Source: Micavibrio sp. TMED2 (GTDB lineage Bacteria > Pseudomonadota > Alphaproteobacteria > TMED2). From it: 64,000 nt of DNA. The position numbers were made by a program, and so were the translations under genes. Position 1 is the stretch's first letter. Each line of letters opens with the position of its first letter. Under the pieces are notes generated by a model that worked only from the letters and a program-made list of their open reading frames with translations, had not been told where the DNA came from and did no database searches. The DNA is taken from NCBI GenBank assembly GCA_002168225.1, contig NHBH01000009.1:257609-321608 (forward strand). Direction: 5' to 3'. This document shows positions 29,279 to 37,158 of the stretch, piece by piece.

Positions 29279-29406
29279 CTGGCTAGGCTCTGGTCAGGTA
29301 TCGTGCGGCGTGGCCAAAGAAGTTGCCAGCCTGTGTTATACGCTTACCGACAGTCCTTTCGGCACGACCAAGAGTTAATAAATAACAACAGGAAACGGAG
29401 GCAGAT

Positions 29407-29742
29407 ATGGCCGACGATCAGACACTGACTGCCAGTGTTACAGATGACAGTTTTGAAACCGATGTACTTAATTCCAGCGAGCCTGTGCTCGTTGATTTCT
29501 GGGCGGAATGGTGTGCGCCATGCAAACAGATTGCCCCGATCCTTGAGGATCTGGCCGAGGAAATGAGCGGGAAAATCCGCGTTGCCAAGGTCAATATCGA
29601 TGAAAACCCGATGATCCCGACCAAATACGGGGTTCGCGGTATTCCAACCCTGATGCTGTTCAAGGGCGGTCAGGTCGCCGGCACCAAGATCGGTGCCCTG
29701 CCGAAGACCGACCTCGTTCGCTGGGTTGACGATACCATCTGA
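29407..29742 (+). CDS. trxA: Thioredoxin
   Basis: A 111-residue classical cytosolic thioredoxin with the active site [10 protein letters not shown] (Ala in place of the common Gly, frequent in Alphaproteobacteria) and the cis-proline loop [14 protein letters not shown]. It reduces protein disulfides with electrons from thioredoxin reductase. A strong ribosome site (GGAGG, 29397-29401) precedes the ATG. It stands as its own transcription unit between addA and a clear terminator. Confidence 0.96.
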   Translation: MADDQTLTASVTDDSFETDVLNSSEPVLVDFWAEWCAPCKQIAPILEDLAEEMSGKIRVAKVNIDENPMIPTKYGVRGIPTLMLFKGGQVAGTKIGALPKTDLVRWVDDTI

Positions 29743-29776
29743 TACGATCCACACGGATAAACCAGTTATCAAAATC

Positions 29777-29818
29777 AGCCGGTTCCGCATAGCAGTCGGG
29801 ACCGGCTAATTTTTTGAT
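29777..29818 (+). terminator. Intrinsic terminator after trxA
   Basis: AGCCGGTTCC pairs with GGGACCGGCT (one G-U) around an 11-base loop and is followed by AATTTTTTG. It separates the thioredoxin unit from the nuclease locus that starts at 29936. Confidence 0.85.
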
Positions 29819-29935
29819 TTTGCGAAATTTACCCGCAGTTTGCCTTGGTGTTTTCAGGTGTTCGGGGCAGTTTGGATACGTGCATTACGTTAGGCCGTTT
29901 GCACCACTGTCCTTTCTCCCTCAAGACAGGCTTTT

Positions 29936-31318
29936 ATGTCCGCCCAACCCGACAAACAGCCAGATGATGAGCCGGATGCTGCCGCTCTCGCGTTGCGCGG
30001 GACGGCTAATTCGCCGACGCTGGCGCAGTCGGTGATCGGGGCAATTGATCTGACCGCCTGGCGCGACGCCAAATGGCGCCGACTGGTTGCGGAGACCGAA
30101 TACGACAAGACCCGTGAGCCGAGGGGCAAAATCCCCGGTCGCATGGTCGGGATGCATAACTTCCTGACCTCAATGGCGGCGGTTGATACCACCTATCGCA
30201 ACGACCCCCGGTTCGAGAAACTGGCCAGTGATCCGGCCCATAACAACCAGATACGCCCGCACAGCATTCAGGAAGCCATGGTTGCCATCGCGGCGGAACG
30301 GGCCGGACAGATCGCGGCACCGGTCATGCGCTCCCCCGATGCCGGGCTGGATTTCGTCGATGCCAAGGGCACGCCGATTGATGTGAAATCGCCCAAATCG
30401 CCCAGCCCATTCGAGCATTGGACGTTTGATGTTTCGGAACCAATGGCATCCATACGCAGCCAACTTGCCCTGTCGGCAACCAATACGCTGACCGGACAGA
30501 GCGAAGGCGTGGTTGTCCTGCTTGATACAACCTTCCTCTCGAAAGAACATTACCAGCAACTCGCCAAGGCCATGCACGAGCAGCTGTCACCTGCCGAACG
30601 GGCGCGGGTGATTGAGACCTCGATCCCGGCAAACCGGATGCAGAAGGATTTCAATGTCTGGCGGAACAACAGCTGGTGGAAGCGGCTGTCGAGCGTTGAA
30701 TACAACATGGTCAGGGAACCTATCGGTCATGTTCCGGGCAATGCGATTGGCCTGCACAGCGAATTTGACCGGCTTGAAAACGTCACTCAAAGCTATCGGG
30801 ACGATCCGCGTTTCGAGACCCTTGCCCGGGATTCCGGACATAGCGGCCAGATCAGACCGCATTCGATCCGTGAGGCGATGACCGCGCTGGCGATCGAGCG
30901 AACCGGTATCTTTCAGGCACCGCTCATGCGGCCGCGGTCCGGCACCATTGATTTTGTCGACGCCGTTGGTCGCCCGATTGAAATCAATATCCCGATGTCG
31001 GCATCCATGTCGGATAATTGGCGGTTTGATGCAGAACGTGCATTTGCCGGCATTGAACGACAGCTCAACCAGCATGCCATCAATCCGGTGACCCATCTCC
31101 GGCAGGATGTGTCACTTGTTGTCGACACCACATATCTGAGCACCATGGACTACAAGTCCCTGAATACCCTGCTGAAGACCAGATTATCCGAGGAACAGAG
31201 GCAGCGGGTAACGGTTATGTCGATTCCCGAGAAGCGCCTTATGCTTGAGCCGGAAACAGCACCAGCGCCAGGCAATGATCGTGGCGCTCCAAGATCTTCT
31301 CCCGGGCCTGCTCCATGA
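29936..31318 (+). CDS. Tandem PD-(D/E)XK-like nuclease-domain protein, one copy degenerate
   Basis: This 460-residue protein has no signal peptide or membrane segment. Residues 41-235 and 241-435 are two copies of one domain that align without gaps at an offset of exactly 200 residues, sharing QIRPHSI, PRFE and FVDA. Copy 1 has a plausible REase-fold active site: Asp139/Asp142, then Asp149-Val-Lys151 in TPIDVKSP, with Glu113 in the preceding helix. Copy 2 keeps the Asp pair (339/342) but reads Glu349-Ile-Asn351, so the catalytic Lys is lost. The pattern recalls C-terminal nuclease domains of polymorphic toxins (for example CdiA-CT tRNases); that is a resemblance, not a proven match. Its stop overlaps the next start as ATGA. 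Confidence 0.6.
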   Translation: MSAQPDKQPDDEPDAAALALRGTANSPTLAQSVIGAIDLTAWRDAKWRRLVAETEYDKTREPRGKIPGRMVGMHNFLTSMAAVDTTYRNDPRFEKLASDPAHNNQIRPHSIQEAMVAIAAERAGQIAAPVMRSPDAGLDFVDAKGTPIDVKSPKSPSPFEHWTFDVSEPMASIRSQLALSATNTLTGQSEGVVVLLDTTFLSKEHYQQLAKAMHEQLSPAERARVIETSIPANRMQKDFNVWRNNSWWKRLSSVEYNMVREPIGHVPGNAIGLHSEFDRLENVTQSYRDDPRFETLARDSGHSGQIRPHSIREAMTALAIERTGIFQAPLMRPRSGTIDFVDAVGRPIEINIPMSASMSDNWRFDAERAFAGIERQLNQHAINPVTHLRQDVSLVVDTTYLSTMDYKSLNTLLKTRLSEEQRQRVTVMSIPEKRLMLEPETAPAPGNDRGAPRSSPGPAP

Positions 31319-31797
31319 GCCTGATTGATGCCTCATCGCTGACATTGATGCTGGCAGCGCATGATGACTGGATGAAGTCCCAAGGTGCCCGTGGCCAGTT
31401 GCTGACCATGACCGGCTGCGCTGTTGCGGGCGGCGATTTCCGTAGGGCCATACTCGACAGCGTTGATTTCAGCAAAACCGATCTGAAAGACTGCGATTTT
31501 TCTGAAGCCCGGCTAAATACCTGCCGCTTTACCGATGCCCGTCTCAATGGCTGCACACTGACTGGCGCCGAGCTGGTGGATGCGATGTTCAATCGAAGCC
31601 GGGTCACCGGTTGTGTGATAGGCGCGGCCAATCTGCGTGGCTCATTCTGGCTCAAGGCCGAACTGACGGGTCTCGACCTGTCACAGGCGCTGATGGACGG
31701 GGCACAATTCGATGGTTGTACATTCAACGATATAGTCTGGCCAGCGACTTTACCGGGTATGCTGCGGCTTCATGACTGCCGGGGCGATCTGCCTTGA
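31315..31797 (+). CDS. Pentapeptide-repeat protein coupled to the nuclease gene
   Basis: A 160-residue protein whose residues from about 38 to 145 are pentapeptide repeats of the A(D/N)LXX type (DFRRA, DFSKT, DLKDC, DFSEA, RLNTC, NLRGS and others), expected to form a quadrilateral beta helix. The first 35 residues are non-repetitive and alpha-helical. Such proteins act as DNA mimics, adaptors of secretion systems or accessories of toxin loci. The ATG overlaps the stop of the duplicated nuclease gene (ATGA), so the two products are probably made in linked amounts; an immunity or adaptor role is inferred from this alone. Confidence 0.75.
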   Translation: MSLIDASSLTLMLAAHDDWMKSQGARGQLLTMTGCAVAGGDFRRAILDSVDFSKTDLKDCDFSEARLNTCRFTDARLNGCTLTGAELVDAMFNRSRVTGCVIGAANLRGSFWLKAELTGLDLSQALMDGAQFDGCTFNDIVWPATLPGMLRLHDCRGDLP

Positions 31798-31856
31798 GGC
31801 TGTGCGGTGCAAACCATTGATTTCTGCGGCTTACTTTCATGATCATCGTGTAGATT

Positions 31857-32564
31857 ATGAACTATAAGTTACACGGCAGTCATGGATTTCGCGCCAAGGC
31901 ATTGAATTCACGGATACGGTCTCTCCCCCAGACCAAGGTTGCCGAAACAGGAACTGATTTCGACCTCGTCACCGATGGAGATGCCGGTATGGCGCGACGC
32001 CGTACTCATTTTGTCCCACCAAAGGAAGATCCGCCCCTCGGGCTGGACTGGACGGAGTATGAGTACCGCCGCCGTGGCCGCAAAGAATACCGCGCGATCA
32101 AAAACCAGTTTACCAAGGTCCGTGGTGATTTTCTCGCCGACTTGGCGCAATTCAATCAACGGGAACTGCGCGCCTGGGGTATTCGCGATGACGAGATTCA
32201 GGGGATGCGCGAGGGCATGGTGCCGGAGGGTTTCTCCGTGCATCACATCAAGCCGCTCGACTCTACTGGCGGTACAAACGAGTTCAAGAATCTGGTGCTG
32301 ATCCCGCAGAAGCCATATCACGACGCAATCCATGCCTATCTGAACCCGCAGGTTGCCGGTATTTCGATCGGCAACAAGCGCACGGTAAAGCTGCCGGTCG
32401 TCAAGGGGCCGATCTATCAGCCAGGTGCCGAGGCCATCGCCGAATATGCCACCGCCCGACGTGAGACATGGCGCGCCAACCGGCAGGCTCAGCGGGCGGT
32501 CAATGATGTCGCCGGTTTTGTGCCGCCAGCCAGTATTCAGCCACGTCATGTGGGGCTTGGCTGA
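31857..32564 (+). CDS. HNH-type nuclease domain protein (toxin-like)
   Basis: A 235-residue protein whose residues 52-190 form an HNH/colicin-like nuclease module: GMREGMVPEGFSVHHIKPLD with His129 and His130, Asn145 in FKNLVLIP and PYHDAIHAYLNPQ with His155 and His159. All the expected metal-site histidines are present, so it is probably an active DNase. The region before it includes the KEDPPLGL motif, shared with the next gene's N-terminus. The first ~48 residues are not shared and could be spurious, since another ATG at 31989 (MARRRTHF) would also work. There is no signal peptide. The next gene starts on the last base of this stop codon. Confidence 0.72.
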   Translation: MNYKLHGSHGFRAKALNSRIRSLPQTKVAETGTDFDLVTDGDAGMARRRTHFVPPKEDPPLGLDWTEYEYRRRGRKEYRAIKNQFTKVRGDFLADLAQFNQRELRAWGIRDDEIQGMREGMVPEGFSVHHIKPLDSTGGTNEFKNLVLIPQKPYHDAIHAYLNPQVAGISIGNKRTVKLPVVKGPIYQPGAEAIAEYATARRETWRANRQAQRAVNDVAGFVPPASIQPRHVGLG

Positions 32565-34090
32565 TGACTGAGAACAGGTCCGATACCAAGCAACGCTATA
32601 CGCTGATCAAGGAAGACCCGCCCTTTGGTCTTGCTCATACTGGCTTCAAGTTTGAGCAGAAGGGACGAAAAGAGATCAAGCAGTTCCGGCGTGAATTTCG
32701 GGATGTACATCCCAAATTCATCAAGATGCTGGCTGAAAAGCAGCCCAAGCGTCTCGCCAGCATTGGTATCCAGCCGGAAGAGATTGCGCAGATGCGCGAG
32801 GATGGGGTTGCTCCCGTTGGTTTCGTGGTGCGCCACATCACGCCCATGGCCGCGCGAGGGTCGACCAACAGTTTCAGTAACCTGATCCTGATCCCGCAGC
32901 AGCCCTACAATTCGGCGATTGATGAGTATCTTGCCAAGCAGTTGAAGGGCATGCGTACCGACAAGGCCGGGCGCTCCCGTCAGATCAAACTGCCACTGCT
33001 GCGTACACCGATTTTCCCAGTGCCGCGCAAGAGTGTCGCCGCGATTACCACGGCACGTTTCCAGCTTGCTGAGGAGCGTGAGGAAGAGGCCGAAAAGCGC
33101 CTCAAAATCCGCGAAGAAAAGAAGCTCGAGCGCGAACAGAGAGAAGAACAGCGCCGCCTTGAGAAACAGGCTCGGGAAGATGCCGAGCATGAGGCCGAAA
33201 TGGCCGAACGTGCGGCGTGGCCGCCCAAGGGCTATACGGTTCAGGACATTCGCCGTCTGGCGGCGCAGATGGACATTGATCCTGACGAGGCCGTCAAGCC
33301 GGTCAGCATCCCCGGTAATCACAGCGTCGAGGACAGCATTGACGCCGAGTGGAACCGCGATCTGATCCGTCAGGCGATGGCCTTTGAAGACCATTTCGAG
33401 ATTGTCGGTCGGAAGAAACGCAACAAGGGCAATCGCAAGAACCCGAATAAGGGCAAAGGCAAAGGCCATAATACAGCCAGTGCACCAAAGCCCAAGCAGC
33501 GGGTGATTCTGCCGTCCGGTCCGGGCAATGTTGATACCTACGATATGCCGATTGCCGAGATCGACTATACCCGCCGGATCAAGACCTATCGCGAGATTGA
33601 TGGCGAGAAGGTCGATGTGCTCCGCTATCAGGGGCTGCTGGCGAAACAGCGGTTCCTGAAAATGCTTGCCGACGAGCATGGCGAAGAGCTGCGCCGGGTG
33701 TTCAAGCTGGAACAGTGCGAGATTGATGGCATGCGTGAGGGTTTCACCCCGCAGGGCTTGTCCGTACACCACAAGCATCCGCTCGGTGGTGCCGGTGATC
33801 CGACATTTGCGGCCCGGGCCAATGATTTTGACAATCTGACCCTGATCCAGATGGAGCCGTATCATACGGCTATTCACAAATATCTGGATCCACAGATTCA
33901 ACATCTGAAACCCGGCGAAACCCGCAAGGTGAAGGTGCCATGGCCGGAAGGCTACTGGTATGAGCCGCCAACTCCGCATGTTCGCAGTGGTCCGCCAAAA
34001 TGCGACGACGAGCCGAAGAATGGCCAAAACGCCAGCGGCAATGACAATCCATCACCTCGGTCTGGTCCGGGCTGGCAACGCAGCGCCTAG
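32564..34090 (+). CDS. Two-domain HNH protein with dead N-terminal and intact C-terminal copy
   Basis: The 508-residue protein repeats the HNH module of the preceding gene twice. The N-terminal copy (residues 12-155) aligns along its length with it, but His129 becomes Arg90, His155 becomes Asn116 and His159 becomes Asp120, so it should be catalytically dead. A charged coiled-coil stretch (about 165-217, rich in EEREEE and EKKLERE patterns) and a lysine/glycine-rich linker (about 283-312) lead to a C-terminal copy (about 328-468) that keeps His402, His403, Asn424, His434 and His438. The tail is disordered and proline-rich. The ATG shares one base with the upstream stop. A nuclease with a built-in inactive twin is inferred; function is unknown. 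Confidence 0.7.
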   Translation: MTENRSDTKQRYTLIKEDPPFGLAHTGFKFEQKGRKEIKQFRREFRDVHPKFIKMLAEKQPKRLASIGIQPEEIAQMREDGVAPVGFVVRHITPMAARGSTNSFSNLILIPQQPYNSAIDEYLAKQLKGMRTDKAGRSRQIKLPLLRTPIFPVPRKSVAAITTARFQLAEEREEEAEKRLKIREEKKLEREQREEQRRLEKQAREDAEHEAEMAERAAWPPKGYTVQDIRRLAAQMDIDPDEAVKPVSIPGNHSVEDSIDAEWNRDLIRQAMAFEDHFEIVGRKKRNKGNRKNPNKGKGKGHNTASAPKPKQRVILPSGPGNVDTYDMPIAEIDYTRRIKTYREIDGEKVDVLRYQGLLAKQRFLKMLADEHGEELRRVFKLEQCEIDGMREGFTPQGLSVHHKHPLGGAGDPTFAARANDFDNLTLIQMEPYHTAIHKYLDPQIQHLKPGETRKVKVPWPEGYWYEPPTPHVRSGPPKCDDEPKNGQNASGNDNPSPRSGPGWQRSA

Positions 34091-34163
34091 AGCGCTATGA
34101 CAGTGCTTGCCGGTATCTGTTTGCCGCTGCTGTATCTGTTGAGGTTGTCCCCGAGGTTGTCTC

Positions 34164-34640
34164 ATGTCGGAAATATCTGCCAATCGGTCCGATGATCCCT
34201 CGCTTGAGGAATTGCTGACCCGTATCGCGCAATACGCGGTCCGGTTTGAACCGGCTGATTTATCGGCACTGCAGCAGACAACGCGCGGCCTGTCCGGTAT
34301 TGGCAAACCGGATATGCCTGCCGACTACATGGCATTCCTCAAGCTGACCAACGGTTTGCTCTGGAACGGTATCCAGCTGTTCGGCACCGAGGACCTGCCG
34401 CGTCCACGCGGCTTTACCGTGCCGTCATTGGTCTCAGCCAATAAGGAGCTGCCGGATGGGCTGTCCGGCGCTGACTGTCTCGTGATCGGACGGACCGAGG
34501 ATGAATGGCTGGTGGTCAAATCCGCTGACGGTACCGCGATTTATCAGGAGGTGGACCGGCTTGGCGGTGATATCTACCGTCAGGCGGCCAGTCTGCAGCG
34601 CATGCTGACCCGGATTATCAAGGAACGGATGCCGCGCTAG
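34164..34640 (+). CDS. SUKH superfamily (SMI1/KNR4, YrhA-like) protein
   Basis: A 158-residue protein with the SUKH core: MPADYMAFLKLTNGLLWNGIQLFG at residues 52-75, then CLVIGRTEDEWLVVKSADG and a YQEVDRLGGD strand. SUKH proteins are frequent immunity proteins in polymorphic toxin systems and many of them neutralise nuclease toxins, including HNH types; others have housekeeping roles. Here it follows two HNH genes by 73 bases on the same strand, so an immunity role is a reasonable inference. The protein has no signal peptide, as expected for a cytoplasmic inhibitor. Confidence 0.78.
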   Translation: MSEISANRSDDPSLEELLTRIAQYAVRFEPADLSALQQTTRGLSGIGKPDMPADYMAFLKLTNGLLWNGIQLFGTEDLPRPRGFTVPSLVSANKELPDGLSGADCLVIGRTEDEWLVVKSADGTAIYQEVDRLGGDIYRQAASLQRMLTRIIKERMPR

Positions 34641-34789
34641 GCCCCCATATCCGGCACAACAAGAGTCATAAATTCCTAAAACTGGCACGCCCTTTGCGAC
34701 TCTCCATTGAGATCGAAGGCATTTGATGTGTCTGAACGGCAAAACCTGCCGCTCGCATCACGCTTCGACAGGGATGAGGAGTAACCGCG

Positions 34790-37066
34790 ATGCGGATAAT
34801 CGTTGGTATTTTGATGGCGACCAGCCTTCTGGCAACCGGCATGCTGGCGCATTTTGCCGGGCAAAACCGGGCGGTTATGGCCAATCTGTCGCTCGACTGG
34901 CGGGCCAACCCCTATGTCATCAGTCTCGGCACACAAGCCAGAGTGAAAAGCCTGATCAATACGGTCGAGCGCCGGGCCAATACGGCAACTGTTACCGAGC
35001 TTGAACTGAATCGTGCTGTCGATGATGTCTGGGCCCAGCTTGCCGTCGCCAAGGATCCGGACATGGCGGCCAATATCCGCAATGTGTTCAGCGGTGCTGC
35101 AACCATTGATCGCCTGAACCGTGAGTTGACCCGCCTCGATCCGCAAATCCGCGAACTGCGTCCGGTGGCCGGTCCCGACGCCACGCTGGTGCTGGATCGT
35201 CTCGACGGTCTGTTGCCACTCATGCATGCGCTGGTCAGCGACAGCCGTGAGTTTGTGGATAACCGTCAGCGTACCCTTCTCGAACATCAGGCATGGCATC
35301 AGAGGCTGATGCTGGCGGCGCTGGCGATCAGTGCGCTTGCCCAGTTCATGCTGTTTTTCATGGTGCTACGGAACAGCGCCCCGGCCTTCGCGATCCAGCA
35401 ATTCGTTCTGCGCCAGCGCAGTGATGATGATCTTGAGGCCGCCGAGGCAGAACTGCTCCCGCCCAAGCCTGCGAAATCCGATCTGAAAACCGCTCCCGGT
35501 GTTGACCGCGTGCGTGCCGTGGTCGCCGATGTGTTCAATCAGGCGAAGGCCGAACTCAAGGAAGACGACGGTTGGAAGGAAGCCATTTCCGAGATGCCAA
35601 CCCCGCCACCAGCCATGGAAGCGCCGGCTGTCCCGGCACTGCTCGACCGTCGGGTGGTGGAGTTGGTGCCGCTGCTGGACAAGGCAATCCTTGAGGCCGC
35701 ACCGGCTCTGGCGAAACGCGGCATCGTTGTTGCGAGCCATGTGGAGCCGACCGTACCGGGCCAACTCAACCTCGACCCGGTGGCCGTCTCGACCATCCTG
35801 CGTCAGTTGCTCGGTAATGCCTTCAAGTTCACCACCTGTGGTGGTGTCGTCATCAATGCCGATGTCATCCATGACGGTCTGAGCAAGCGTCTGCGTCTCA
35901 CCGTGCTGGATACCGGTATCGGTATTGCCGCCGAAGACCGCGATCTGATCTTCCACGATCAGGTGCAGGTCCAGCCCGGTCGCGGTTCCGCTGTCGTACC
36001 GTTTGATGCTGACCAGCAGGGACATGGCAAGGGTCTGTCGATTGCCCGTAACCTTGCTCGACGCCTCGGCGGTGATATCCGTGCCTATAGCCAGCCGGGT
36101 CTCGGCAGCCGTTTTGTTGTGACCCTGCCAATCCGTGATCCCGGCCCGCCGATTGCATCCAGCCTTGAGCTGCATGGCCGTGCCTATGTGGTGATCGATC
36201 ACAGCCCGGTGCGCGGTCAGGTGATTGCAGATCAACTACGTGCCCTCGGTGCCGATGTGCTGCTGGCCGATAATGAGCTGACCGCTATGGATGCGGTGAA
36301 CAATGTCAATACCGCGTCTCTCGCCTTCGACATGGCGCTGATCGTTGCCGACCGCAATATCACCCGTGGCTTCCGTCTCGCCGAACGCCTGCGCAAGGGC
36401 AAGAACCCGCCGCGCCGGATCGCCTTCGCCTATCAGGACGACAACGCCCTGTCGGCGGTTGATGCGCTGGCGATGGAGGTTGCCGACCATGTGCTGCCAC
36501 TGCCGCTGACCACCGAGGACTTCCTCGCGGTCCTGCGTCTGCGGGTGATTGATCCGGTCACCAGTGACAAGCGTGAGCGCATGACCGATGCTCGCATGAA
36601 TGACCTGCTCTCGGCAGCGCGCGGCATAGATCCCCATGATGCGCTGCCATCGGCGCTGGTGCTGGAACCGAATACGGCGGATCGTCAGCACCTGACCGAC
36701 CTGCTCGCCGGGCAGGGCTGGCGCAGCACTACGGTTGCCCTGTCAGCCGATCTGCTGGCGCGTTTCAACAGCAAGCATGAGCTTATCCTTGTGGCGATTG
36801 ATGCCAGCGAGGCTGGTCAGCGTGATGCGCTGAAAACCATCCGCGCGCTTCGTAACGCAACGCAGAAGGTGCCGGTTATTGGCCTGATCGAGCAGGATCT
36901 GAGCGAACTCAGCCGGGATTATCTGGTGGCTGCCGGGTTCAGCCTGCTGATCACCAAGCCGGTATCGCACAAGGCAATGACCCGTGGCCTGATGACTCTG
37001 ACCAATACGCCGGTAACCGGTGATATGGGCGCTGTCGGTCAGATGGGCGTGCTCAAGGCGAGTTAA
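34790..37066 (+). CDS. Degenerate hybrid sensor kinase (HATPase with two receiver-like domains)
   Basis: This 758-residue membrane protein has helices at residues 1-22 and about 168-190 flanking a periplasmic helical sensor region. The HATPase domain looks intact: N-box ILRQLLGNAFKFT, G1 LDTGIGIA and G2 GHGKGLSIARNLARRLGG. I find no H-box of the SHELRTPL type before it. Two receiver-like domains follow (about 455-590 and 622-740). In the first the aspartate position reads DMALIVADRN, and in the second ELILVAID, so neither has the acceptor Asp at the expected end of the third strand; the second keeps the lysine in ITKPVS. It may be a regulatory pseudokinase. No response regulator is adjacent. 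Confidence 0.72.
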   Translation: MRIIVGILMATSLLATGMLAHFAGQNRAVMANLSLDWRANPYVISLGTQARVKSLINTVERRANTATVTELELNRAVDDVWAQLAVAKDPDMAANIRNVFSGAATIDRLNRELTRLDPQIRELRPVAGPDATLVLDRLDGLLPLMHALVSDSREFVDNRQRTLLEHQAWHQRLMLAALAISALAQFMLFFMVLRNSAPAFAIQQFVLRQRSDDDLEAAEAELLPPKPAKSDLKTAPGVDRVRAVVADVFNQAKAELKEDDGWKEAISEMPTPPPAMEAPAVPALLDRRVVELVPLLDKAILEAAPALAKRGIVVASHVEPTVPGQLNLDPVAVSTILRQLLGNAFKFTTCGGVVINADVIHDGLSKRLRLTVLDTGIGIAAEDRDLIFHDQVQVQPGRGSAVVPFDADQQGHGKGLSIARNLARRLGGDIRAYSQPGLGSRFVVTLPIRDPGPPIASSLELHGRAYVVIDHSPVRGQVIADQLRALGADVLLADNELTAMDAVNNVNTASLAFDMALIVADRNITRGFRLAERLRKGKNPPRRIAFAYQDDNALSAVDALAMEVADHVLPLPLTTEDFLAVLRLRVIDPVTSDKRERMTDARMNDLLSAARGIDPHDALPSALVLEPNTADRQHLTDLLAGQGWRSTTVALSADLLARFNSKHELILVAIDASEAGQRDALKTIRALRNATQKVPVIGLIEQDLSELSRDYLVAAGFSLLITKPVSHKAMTRGLMTLTNTPVTGDMGAVGQMGVLKAS

Positions 37067-37123
37067 GCCCCGCTAACTACACGTATCAGTCTCGCAATGC
37101 CACTACCCACGCGAGGACGAGCG

Positions 37124-37158
37124 AAAGCCTGGATCGGTCTAGCCATCCAGGCTTTTGC
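37124..37158 (+). terminator. Intrinsic terminator between the degenerate kinase gene and pepN
   Basis: AAAGCCTGGAT pairs with ATCCAGGCTTT over 11 bp around a 10-base loop, followed by TGCTT. It lies between two convergent genes and includes the pepN stop codon, so it could serve the plus-strand gene mainly and the minus strand weakly. Confidence 0.75.
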
